Below, in pieces: positions 1 through 10,800 of a stretch of DNA of 64,000 nucleotides. The stretch is from Macrocystis pyrifera (lineage: Eukaryota > Sar > Phaeophyceae > Laminariales > Laminariaceae). The stretch spans positions 25,364,539-25,428,538 of the forward strand of contig JASSKH010000001.1 in the NCBI GenBank assembly GCA_031763025.1, read 5' to 3'. The stretch's first letter is position 1; each line of letters opens with the position of its first letter. A program made the translations under genes and the position numbers. The notes below the pieces were generated by a model that was given only the letters and a program-made list of their open reading frames with translations, made no database searches and was not told the origin of the DNA.

Positions 1-502
1 TCACCACAACAGCCTAACACTCGTCGTGTATACCACCCCGAAAACAAACAACAACAAAAACACACGCCACGGCCACTATCCGACAAGGAAAATCAAAAAC
101 AGGAGCGAGCGTAGACCAGTTCGGGCCTTTTGCTGCACACAACGTTAAGCAAGCGGAACGGTCGCGCGGCGAGTAATCGATATCCTTTGCGCGGGTGTGG
201 CTCCTTCCCTCTCCCCCCCCCAAAAAATACATATTTATAAAAAAGGTAACACCCGCATTAAGAACCTTCGTACCCGCCCTACATGCCCCCTCCAAAACAT
301 GCCAATAAACCATCCAAACCCTAACGTCTACCGGAACCCCTCCGATCTCATGACTCCGTTAAGACTCGCGACTAGTACTCGTAGAACGAAACTTCCCCCC
401 GCCCCCACCCCAGATCGGACGGATAATTCGCTTCCAGGAGACCAACCATCCATCCATCCGCACGAGCGGGAGTTCCTACACACTCCGCGAGCGTTTTGGG
501 TC

Positions 503-507
<5 letters not shown>

Positions 508-549
<42 letters not shown>
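508..549 (+). repeat. (CAG)n tract near left edge
   Basis: About 14-15 CAG units after TTTGGGTCA. It could be a Gln/Ala/Ser run in an exon of an unseen gene, but no other gene evidence is found in 1-1390. Confidence 0.7.
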
Positions 550-552
<3 letters not shown>

Positions 553-923
553 GCATGGTCGGTGCCGCTGGCACGAGCGGGTCGTCAATCTCTCCCTCCT
601 AGGCCAGCCCACAGTAGTGTCGGTTGCCCGCTAAACATAGTGCCGGTGAATTCGCTTGACACGGGTGGGATTGTTCCCCATCCCACGTCCTACTCTCTCT
701 CAACAGAATACCAGGTACCCGACAAAACCGATACGGTCGCTGCACATGAAAAAAAAAATGCGCCCCCAAGGAACTCGCGCACCCCAGGTCTAACACGGGG
801 GGGGGCATAACAATCAGAACTCTCAGTAAGCCCTAAGACTACACATATTTCCCCATTTTTATGAACTATAGTACCTGGCATGGTTTTTCATACTATGTTC
901 TCCTGTAACAGCGGCCCTGTTTA

Positions 924-995
924 GCACTGCAGTCCCGTGTTGGGGACAAACCACTCTAATTCCAAGTAGTTTGTCCCCAAAACGGGACTGCAGTG
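924..995. mobile_element. MITE-2 fold-back element
   Basis: Arms CACTGCAGTCCCGT and ACGGGACTGCAGTG with inner GGGGACAAAC/GTTTGTCCCC; about 72 bp, commonly flanked by AACCCTTT/AAGGGTT text. Confidence 0.75.
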
Positions 996-1390
996 TTGGT
1001 AAAAGGGTCAAGAGCTCACCCTCAGACTCCAAAACTCATCTCTCGAAGAGCTTTGCTCTTCGTTGTGACGATCAGGCAACCTTTCTCTCGCTTTTTTTGT
1101 TTTCTACCACGCCGTTCTCGACACGGGCGAGAGAGTGTCACAAGCGCAAAAACCTGCCCGTCGGTGTAGCTTCGAAGCTCTCGCCAACAAATATTTCTGA
1201 GTCTTCCCAGAGCGCCCCCCCCCCCCACCCCCCCCCACCCCCTGCCTCCCGCCTCAACACCTCTCCCATCGGTTCTCAATCTTCTTCCCCTTCCCCTTAA
1301 ATTTCTCCCGCCCCCTCCCTCGCCCCCCAACTTTTACATGTCAACACGCGACCCGTTTCCTCCTACCCCCCCCCGCCTCTTCCCCGCCTC

Positions 1391-1449
1391 CGTGTCGAAC
1401 GGCATACGTGGTCAATGGTCAAATGACTGAGGCAAGCAACAAATGAGTA
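1391..1449 (+). mobile_element. Family A (LINE 3' end) fragment
   Basis: Matches the last ~60 nt of the LINE (GGTCAATGGTCAAATGACT, then GCAAGCAACAAATGAGTA), followed by C-runs. The 5' side is C-rich (1363-1380). Confidence 0.75.
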
Positions 1450-1472
1450 TCCCCCCTACACCCCCCCTATAT

Positions 1473-1975
1473 TATATACCTGGTATATATAGGTTGGGTT
1501 GGCGTCGGTTGGCGACGACGCTGTAAACACGCCTCTCACTGCGTGAGCTAGACAGCCAGGGTACCGTTTCTTAGTTTTTGGTACCACGACTGGTGGTCAA
1601 GTTAGATCATTTTTGTGCGGGGAGAACCTTCACTCCGCACAAGGGGGATGCTCGTATCACGCAGTGTGTATATGGTGGGGCACCCACGAGGCAGTTACAT
1701 GGTAAAACCCATTGCCGTCTCTGGAAGTGGCCACACCAGAAATTAAATCAATTCATTGATGCTGTCATCCATATGCAAGAAAATCCGCTTCTAAAGCAGT
1801 TCTTAGTAGGATGCAGCTCACCCTTCATGCGACTCGCCCAACACTTCACGGCGCTTCACGCTTGGTGCAAGCAATGTCTGCCTGGTTGGTGAAAACCCGA
1901 CGTGCTCCGTCCCGGCATTGTAGGGATGCGAGGGTATATAGTCATATGACTACGGCCATGCACGATAGTGAGTAC
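1473..1975 (+). mobile_element. Family B retroposon, long copy
   Basis: About 500 nt long and alignable over its whole length with 26439-26966 and over most of it with 37135-37545. It ends in GATAGTGAGTACA followed by C18+. No convincing protein is encoded and it is best read as a non-autonomous element. The last ~70 nt align with the LINE 3' end (shared GTGCTCCGTC, GGGATGCG, ATGGTCA, GACTA, ATGAGTAC). Smaller family B pieces not listed separately lie at 7490-7523, 15243-15300 (minus), 18605-18640, 58058-58095 (minus) and 59582-59640 (minus). Confidence 0.75.
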
Positions 1976-2009
1976 ACCCCCCCCCCCCCCCCCCCCCCTC
2001 TTCCCCGCC

Positions 2010-2070
2010 TCCGTGTCGAACGGGATACGTGGTCAATGGTCAAATGACTAAGGCAAGCAACAAATGAGTA
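2010..2070 (+). mobile_element. Family A fragment with giant poly(C) tail
   Basis: The same 3' 60 nt of the LINE, ending CAACAAATGAGTA at 2070, then a C tract to 2206. A C20-class tract flanks its 5' side (1976-1998). Confidence 0.8.
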
Positions 2071-2098
2071 CCCCCCCCCCCCCCCCCCCCCCCCCCCC

Positions 2099-2181
<83 letters not shown>

Positions 2182-2206
2182 TACCCCCCCCCCCCCCCCC
2201 CCCCCC
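2071..2206 (+). repeat. Poly(C) tract of ~133 C in 136 nt
   Basis: Interrupted only by A at 2099 and TA at 2182-2183. It directly continues the family A terminus and so is read as its tail; real length may differ because such tracts are hard to sequence. Confidence 0.85.
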
Positions 2207-2401
2207 TCCACGCTTTGGCGCCGCGACCGCGCACGCCGGGCGCACATGCATGCGCGTTCATAAAATAGATCTTCCAGAGGAACCTCCGGGAGCGTACCAG
2301 TAGCACTCACAGCCAAGCCCGACTCATCAGCGGTGTTGCGCCAAAAGACCAACACGTTTTCAAGCACAGCGGCCGCGCCTTCCGGTACGCACGCACGAAC
2401 G

Positions 2402-2436
<35 letters not shown>

Positions 2437-2445
2437 CCCCCTCGC

Positions 2446-2521
2446 CGCTCCGTCCCGGCATTGTACATAGGGATGGGAGGGTCTGTGGTCATACGGCTAC
2501 GGTCATGCATGACATGAGTAC
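2446..2521 (+). mobile_element. Family B 3' fragment
   Basis: CTCCGTCCCGGCATTG to ATGACATGAGTAC, with a C34-class tract on the 5' side (2402-2445, broken by a few G/T) and a C-rich 3' side. Confidence 0.75.
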
Positions 2522-2529
2522 ACTCCCCA

Positions 2530-3491
2530 CCCCCCTACCCCCTCCGTAAAAAAAAAACAAGAACGGGACGTTTCTGTGACCCCCCTATTTTCATAAAATA
2601 CGACAGATGTCAAATATATAGCCGGTACGGGCAAAGGAAGCGTTCTTCAGTCATGCCAAAGCTTCACGTCCCCTCCGCGCCGAAAAAAAAAGGGTTTCCA
2701 TCACCTCTGCCACGTTAGCCCTTTGCGCCAACGCCCATGCGTGCAGCGCCGACTACCATCATCATCGCCACTACCACCACGACTGCCGCAACGGTGGTGG
2801 ACCGAAGCGGTAGTCTGTCGGCCAAAACCTCGGGCGCCGCATGGTTTGATATTTCTATGTTGTAATTTTGATCTGACTGACGTATCACCACACCCTGCAA
2901 AGCCACAACCACCCTCTCCAGAGACAAACCGTACGAGTGCTGCAAGTCGATATAGTCCGGCGTCCGCGTCTCATGCCAACGTATCAGGGCTAAAACAACT
3001 GGGTGAGGCCGCGCCATTCATGACGGTTGTCTCTTTCTCGCCCACTCTCTCGTCTTGCTCCATCGTTTCTCTCTCTCTTTCGTTTCGTTTTTCCTCGTTT
3101 CGTCGTACTCTCGTCACCCTCTGTCTCTCCTCCCCTCTTGTGTATCCCGCCCATCTCACCCAAACTACCAGTAAACCACGCCCAGTGCCAAAACTTGTTT
3201 CTACCTAGCCGCCATATGGTATGAAAAAAAAAAAACACCGCCTCTTCACGCCCCCCCCCCCCCCCCCCTCCCTACCCCCCCCCCCCCCCCGGCGTGTTTG
3301 AAACAACTGCGGGGGGGAGGGTGGGGTGGGGGTGGGGTGGAATTAACTCCCTACGTTACACCGCCTTCCAACACCCCTACTTCGTAAAGCGAAACAAAAC
3401 TAACATCAACACTGCACCGCACCACGCCGCCGCGCATCACCACGCCTGTGACTAATAATAATACCGCCGCTAGCCTCTGGCGTGGCGGGTG
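2530..3491. other. Downstream of START gene, no gene recognised
   Basis: Holds C-tracts at 3251-3290, a G-rich stretch at 3311-3340 and pyrimidine-rich text at 3030-3150. It may include the START gene 3' UTR. No exon or named repeat supported. Confidence 0.4.
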
Positions 3492-4777
3492 TCATGCGGG
3501 TGCGGCCGCCTCAGTCCCCGCCGCGGCCGCGAGGGCCGCGATTTCGACGTTTTGTATGAAGTCTATGGCGTTTTTTTCGTCGACACGCGGTCGGCGATCA
3601 TCACGGGCACTCCGTTGGAGACGATGTGGTTTACCTGGCGCAAAAACAAGAGGGGAAAACACACACACACGCATGTGAGCGAGTGAACCTTAAGCGACGA
3701 AGCAACAGGCAAGAAGCAAGGGCGAGCAAGCAACCAAGCGCAGGAAAGTTGTCCGCTAGCGTAAGCAACCGTACGCCAGTGCACCGTGAAAAAAACACCC
3801 CAGATGACACACCCCGTGGGACAGGGAATATCTCGCAGCGGACACACACGCACACGACCAGAATGATGGCTCAGGGAATATCTTGCAGCGGAGCTCACCA
3901 CTTATTCGAGATTTGGTCTGATTGGCTCAGGGTCGGGCTTAGAGTTGGTCTGATTGGCTCACTTACGGTTATAGGGTTAGGGTTGGTCTGATTGGCTAAG
4001 TTAGGGTTAGGGTTAGGGTTGGTCTGATTGACTCAGTTAGGGTTAGGGTCAGGGTTGGTCTGATTGGCTTAGGGTCAGGGTTAGGGTTGGTCTGATTGGC
4101 TTAGGGTCAGGCTTAGAGTTGCTCTGATTGGCTCAGGGGTAAGGGTTAGGGTTAGTTGCTACTCGTCTCGTCCACAGTGCGTGTCAATCCATTTTCTCGG
4201 ATAAGGATGGTAGGCGACCCTCATATCTCTTGCAGGCCTTCGCTCGGCGTTTGTACTCTCTCCGTTGCCGAGAAAACCAGCTAAGAAAAATCGTCCGAGG
4301 GGGGGTGTGTTATCTTATCACCCGGTGTGATAGGCGGGCGTGGGAAAGCACGGCTGCGGCAGAGGCCGCTCGCCACTATCTGGTATACGCTCGTTAAAAA
4401 AAATATATATGTCCCTGTGTTTCCTTCGTTTTTTTCTCTGTGCCCGAAGTCCCATCACCACTCCTGCCGTCGGGATTTTCGTCGTTACCCGGTCCTTACC
4501 GTCGTCATTTCGGTTCGAGTCGGGTCCCCCTCAGCTGGCCGGAGGATGGTAACACCGAGCAGGATCTCGCTTCTCACGTGTCCCTCCAGCAGCGGCGCCT
4601 GCCCGCGCGAGGAGAAGGAGGAGGACGAAAGGGGAAGGGGAGTGGCAAACGCAAAAACGACAGCAGATGTTGTGTTTTCAAATTAGTAATGGGCGACGGC
4701 GATGATGCTGATTGACGTATATACAACGGCAACGATGGCGACAGCAGCGATTTTTACAACAACAACAACAACAATAT

Positions 4778-4822
<45 letters not shown>

Positions 4823-7800
4823 AAACAAAAACCACCACCACCATCGCCAACGATGACAACAGCAAAACCATCACAGCAGCAACACCACCACCACCACCAA
4901 CTCGTCACCACCCACCAGCAACACCGATATCATCAACAACACCATCAGCCAACACGAAACCGCAATCACCACCACCACCACCGCCAAAATGCAACAACCG
5001 TACAACCGCAACGCACAGCACCGCCCTCGGTGTCTTCGTTCCCCTCCTGCCTACGTACCTCAGGGTGTTCCGTCGCGCGGGTGATGAGCATAAACGCGCC
5101 GTCGTCGAGAGCTTGCATGTGCATCAGGGTGCAGAAGTCGTGCAGCTTTTTCGTGAGGGGCGGTTGGGCCTTGTTCCACACGATTTTCGTGTGCGGCCCG
5201 AGGTGCTCGATGTCGGTCCTGCCCACGCTGTATCTGTTGTGCCGAGGCCGGATCGAAGCATAGGGGTATGTGGATACCATGTCCCCGGAACCAACACGCC
5301 TACCCAAATAGTCGAGTATCGACTACGAGTCGTAAGTAAGCAAGACGGCAAGCACAACCACGCGCAACACAAGACATCACACTACACATATGTACGTACG
5401 TACAAACACACGTGTGCACAAGACACGCAAAATACGTTGATAAAAAAAATCAGAAAACATCAGCTGTTGAGATCGAGGATTTGGTCGAAACTCGTGATCA
5501 TATCTGTAAGCTGTGTGTGATACTACAGTAGATACTACTGATATTCCGATCGCGCGTACTGTGGGCTCTATGATACCTCATGCAGGATATAATACATATA
5601 TATATATCCTTCATTGGTGGGTATACAAACAAGCACATGTGTGTACAAGACACGTATCATACCGTTTACCACGCAAGATAACACGCCTCCCCTCCGAGAC
5701 GATTTTCAAAACCGATTCGCTTCAAACCATGCCTTAGGGGGGGCAACAACAACGACAATGGCAGCTTCGGAAATAACTCGTCTATTAATATTACGGGGGG
5801 CCATAGTAAACAGGACCAAATAATGTTAGTAAAAATAGGTAAATATATAGGTTTCTGTGTGTGCCGTAGGTCCTACATACTATGGACCCCCGTACTAGTA
5901 GATACTTGGATATTTCCATAGACGCGTCGCTCGGCGTTAAAAATATGTTCCCATTGTCGAGGAAACCAGCTTGGCAAATCGTCAGAGGGGGTGTGCTATC
6001 CTATCCCCCTAGTGTGATACGGTATGTATATATCAACACGCGTGCGTTTTCGCTCTTGTGCTTCTCGGGCAGCACATAAATACAAGTTGGGGCGCCTGAC
6101 CCCGGTTGTAGCCTCGTAAAACATGCCAACAAGACGTACATAACCAAAAACATGTGCCGACCCCCGCGAGTGCGCCCGACATTTCTAATGCAGATACAAA
6201 GTGTGCGGAGAATCGGCGGGGTTATACATCTTGCTTGTAGGCAGGGGGCGGGGTGTGTGCCCGACCGACATGGAACACACGGAATAGCGAGTAAGTACCG
6301 AATGACGTACCGAATAAAGTGCCGACGAAGTGCCGACGGAATACCGAGCGAAATATAAAACGAACTATCGAATAAAGTACCGAACGATCCACCGAACAAA
6401 GTGCTCAACAGAGCACCAACGGAATACCGAACGAAGTACCGAAAGAAACACCAAACAAAGCACCGATGGATTACCGAACAAATGAACGAACGCAGTAATA
6501 ACGAACGACGTACCGAGCGAAGGTATCGAGCGAAATACCAAACTGATTACCAAAACGGACCTGTTGTATTCCGACACGCGGGTGGAGTCGACGATCATCC
6601 CCATCACTTCCTCGGCCGAGCCGTCGATGATCCCGCGCGCCTTGACGCAAGGATACTTGTAGCCGTACTCGTCCTTCAGGCCAGGCAACAAGCGAATCAT
6701 CCACCAGCGGCAAAAGCGAGCAAGCATCACGAAACCTCAAGTCTGGTCAACATGCTCACGCGCCCGTGGTAAGAGCAGGCGGTTCTTCTGCTGTTGCAGC
6801 GGGAGCGACGGGTTAAACTGACACACGACACGTATTCTAAAACGTGCAAGTGTGGTGAGCTTAAGCTTTGTTTTTACCAATCTACCGGAGGATTAAAAAA
6901 ATGAGCAAATTTATAAATCAGCGGTAACTAAGGAGCGACACAAGAAAGAAGCAAAACAGACGAAAAATGACTATCGATAACAAACACCGGGCTGGGGACG
7001 AAGCGACAAAAAATACGCGGTAACGATTGGTAAGAAACGGCAAAATAAGAGCGACAAAGAACACTACTATAGATTAAGCGACAACGAAGAAACGACAAAA
7101 CGTTCAAGCAACAAGTCGACGCTTTCATCCATATATACAAGAAATTCCGCCCCTCGAACGGTTCTTAGCAGGATGCAGGTCGCCCTTCATGCGACTCGCC
7201 CAACACCTGGCGGCGCTTCGCGATTGGTGCAAGCAATGTCTGCGTGGTCGGTGGAAGCCCGACGTGCTCCGTCCCGGCATTGTGAAGACGCGAGAATCTG
7301 TGGTCTTGCGACTACGGCCATGCATGACAATGAGTACCCCCCCCGGCATGGAAAAAACGAAATGAGGACCCAAATGTTGGAAGGATCTCTAAAATGAGTA
7401 GGAATTGAGTCCCGTCTCGAAAGTCATGCGTAGTAAATGGTCAAAAGACTCAGGCAAGCAACACAACGAAGACACCGCCCCCTCCCCGGTCATACGACCA
7501 CGGCCATGCATGATAATGAGTACAGCCCCTTTCCCCTCCCCCGTCCCCCCCCCGGTTGACGGGGCCCTGCGTACCCCTAACCTTACCTTGGGAAAGTACT
7601 TCTTCCACACCGTGACACCATTGCGTACGGTAACCTCCTCCCACCCCGGCGTACCCAACGCTCGCTCCGCGCTCTCCTGCTCGTCAATAATACACAATAT
7701 ACAACGAACCGAAGCGCAACATCAATAGAAACCGAATGCACACGAAGTGAAGCGAAACGAAATTAAAAGACCAAAACGGAACGGAAAGGAACCGAACGAA

Positions 7801-10800
7801 ACGCAAAACGAAACAAGCTGAAATAAAAGTACCACAACTTACCACCACCACCACCACTACCATCAACCATACCACCACCACACACCCCCCACCACCACCA
7901 CCGCCACAATCTACCACCACTACCGCTCGCTACCATCCACCGCAAACCACCACCACCACCACACACACCACCCCAACACAACACACTACCGCCGCCACAC
8001 TACCACCACCGCCATCATCCCCCCCCCCCCCCCCCCCCCTCCAAGCCACCACCACCACCACCACCACCACAATTACAACGCCCCCCCTCCCCCCCCAACA
8101 ACCAACACCACCAACACCACCACCAGAAATCAAGAAGAACAAGCCCTACGTACCTGGGCCAACTGCAGCTCGGCAAGGTACCGCACCGTGCTGTCCGACT
8201 CGGCGGCCTCCTCTGCCTGCTGCCCCCCCCTGTTGACGATTGACGAAAACGCGTCTCCAGCTCGTCGAGGGATGTCCTGCGTAACCGAACAAGGCGTTTT
8301 TCCAGGAAGAAATGCGCAGGCAGTAGCCGACGGGGGGATAAGGGGGCGGGGGTTGGAGTTGGGACAAGCATGGACATGGGGGGTTGGGTGGAGGGAAAGG
8401 GAAATGGTGGGGATGGGGGTGAGGATGTGGGTGGCGTTATTCGTAAGGGTGAGGGTGGGTGTGGGTGTGCGGGGGGAGATAGGTGAACACCAAAAACCGA
8501 GATGGACGAGGAAAAATGTTGTGGAGCAAGAGGCGGGGGGGGGGGGGGGGGGGGGGGGGCGTACTCATTTGTTGCTTGCCTTAGTCATTTGACCATTGAC
8601 CACGCATCCCTTTCGAGACGGAGCACCGTTCCTACTCCTAATAGAGACACCTCCAACAATTTGGCGCTCATTACGTTGTTTCCATAAATTACATAGAAAC
8701 TTTTTGCTAATCTTATCCCCTTCCTGTTCGGCCTCCTGTGGCCACCATCTATCTCCTAGGATAGCGATCGTTTTCTCGCTGCTATCCATTGTATCAAACT
8801 CCTCCATGTCACATTCGTCTATTTTCCTCATCTCCTCTTCTAACACATCCCGTTCCTCCTTGCATATTTCACATTCTCCTACTATGTGAGTTCTACTCTC
8901 TATTGCTTTGCCACACGGGCACATCTGTGCGTCTACTTCCTCCTCTTCCCGGCTGCTGGTGTACCTCTTTCTTCTTTCTGGCAGGTCCAGGTCCCCTACA
9001 CGAAATCGCAGTTTCAGCGTTTTCGCGAAGTCCATTGGGCCATGCAAATACGTTTTCATTCCTATTCCTTCCCTCAATCCCCCGTATATCTCTGAAGTGT
9101 TTTTCCGATTCCACCTTGTTTCCTAGCGCTAGCCTTTCCCTTCTTTCTATCCTCTCTTCTACTTCTGCCTTGTACCTCCCAAACTTCCCGGCGGACATCA
9201 TCTCTACTTGGTTTCCCCCTAGATCCTTCCATACTTTCTCAACTACGCCATCCCACCTTATTCCAGCTCGCCCTTTTGATACTTTCTCCCATACAGCTCT
9301 ATCAACTATGGCTGGCAACCTCTTTTTTGGCATGTTCTTTACTTTATATTGCCAGTTCAACTTTCTCATGTCTCTATTTGTCTTGAGTGGGCGCATTCCC
9401 AGTTCTGCTCTTAATACTGTATTACTAGTCGTACTTGAGCATCTTAGGATTTTTTTAGCTGCTGTCATTTGTACTGTTTCCAACTGTTTTACGAGTTTCG
9501 CGTTCCCTTCCCATACTTCTCCTGCATATTCTAGCTTTGGTACTATCACATTAATCAAAGATACATCCCTTAATCCTAATGTCAAGGTTCGGGTCTGTTA
9601 GGATCGCATCCATCTTGCCTACTTGTGCCTTACCCTTTCCTATTACTTTTGCTATATGTGCATCCCAAGAGCAGTCTTTTGAGATCTCTACGCCAAGGTA
9701 TATATACTGGTCTACCATCGGTAGTTCATCTTCTCCCCACTTCCAACTGAAATTTACCGGGTTTACCTTATCTTCGTTGCAAACAACTACTGCGCATTTC
9801 TTGACGTTCGCCGTCACCCTCCATTTCCTGGTGTATCCTAGCGCCTTCTCTATTTGTTTCTGCAATCCTTCGGGTGTTTCTGATATCCCCACGAAGTCAT
9901 CCGCAAACATCAATCCCGACACCGTATCTTCCCCTACCGTGACTCCCTGCCTTGCTCCCTCGACCGCTACTATCAGGTCGTTAATATACATCTTGAAAAA
10001 GTTAGGTGACAACGTACATCCCTGTGCAACACCTTGTAAAATATCAACATACTTCGATATTTCCCCGTCCAGCATCACATCACTTCTCGCACATTCCGTC
10101 ATCTTTTTCATCATTCGGGGGGGGGGGAGTACAGCGATGAGGCGTGTGCCAAAGGGAGGGAAGGGCGACTGTACGGTACGTAGTGTAAAGCGTGAAGCCC
10201 CGCTACCGACAGCGCTTAATATCTCCAAGCAAACGCGCAGCAATACTTCGTTGCGGTGACCGCGACCACCGTGTCCACGCGCTCTTCGATACGCCTCTCT
10301 CTCTTTCCCCGTATATACCCCCCCCCCCCCCCGCCCCCGTTTCTATGGTCATATGACTACGGCCATGCACGATAATGAGTACACCTCCCCCCCCCCCCCC
10401 CCCGCCCCCGCCCCTTCACGCACATACACATACGCCTGCACATACAATACGCGCAGAAAATCCCCCTGGCCTATAGTATAACACGTGTATCCCTCATGAG
10501 GACACACAGCTCCTGTACGTACGAAGTACACGCGTTTGAAGTACAATAAGCACGATCACACCCACTTGTACGCATGAGTTTCGACGAAACCGTCAATCTC
10601 AGAGCCGGTATGTCTTCTAAAATCAAGACACAGCAGTAGTACCCTATACAAAAGGCTGTCGCCAGGCAGTCGCGCAGGAGGAAGTTCGTACGTAATCGTC
10701 GAAAACTTGTTGCGAAATAGTTTTGGAGGGTCGTATGTTAAGTGTTTACGAAACTCGGTCGTTGGACGTGCGATCGTAAAATCGGCCTCAGCCAAGTCGA

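Noticed and set aside
197-634. Poly-Ala/Ser/Gln ORFs around the CAG tract
   Set aside because: Open in several frames because of the repeat; no other exon evidence near the left edge.
1942-2367. Long poly-Pro/poly-Gly reading frames over C/G tracts here and at many other places
   Set aside because: They arise only because a homopolymer has no stop codon; no splice sites, no family similarity, and they lie in element tails.
2715-3017. Minus-strand ORF TPDYIDLQHSYGLSLERVVV
   Set aside because: No family recognised, Val run from a trinucleotide repeat, no splice context.
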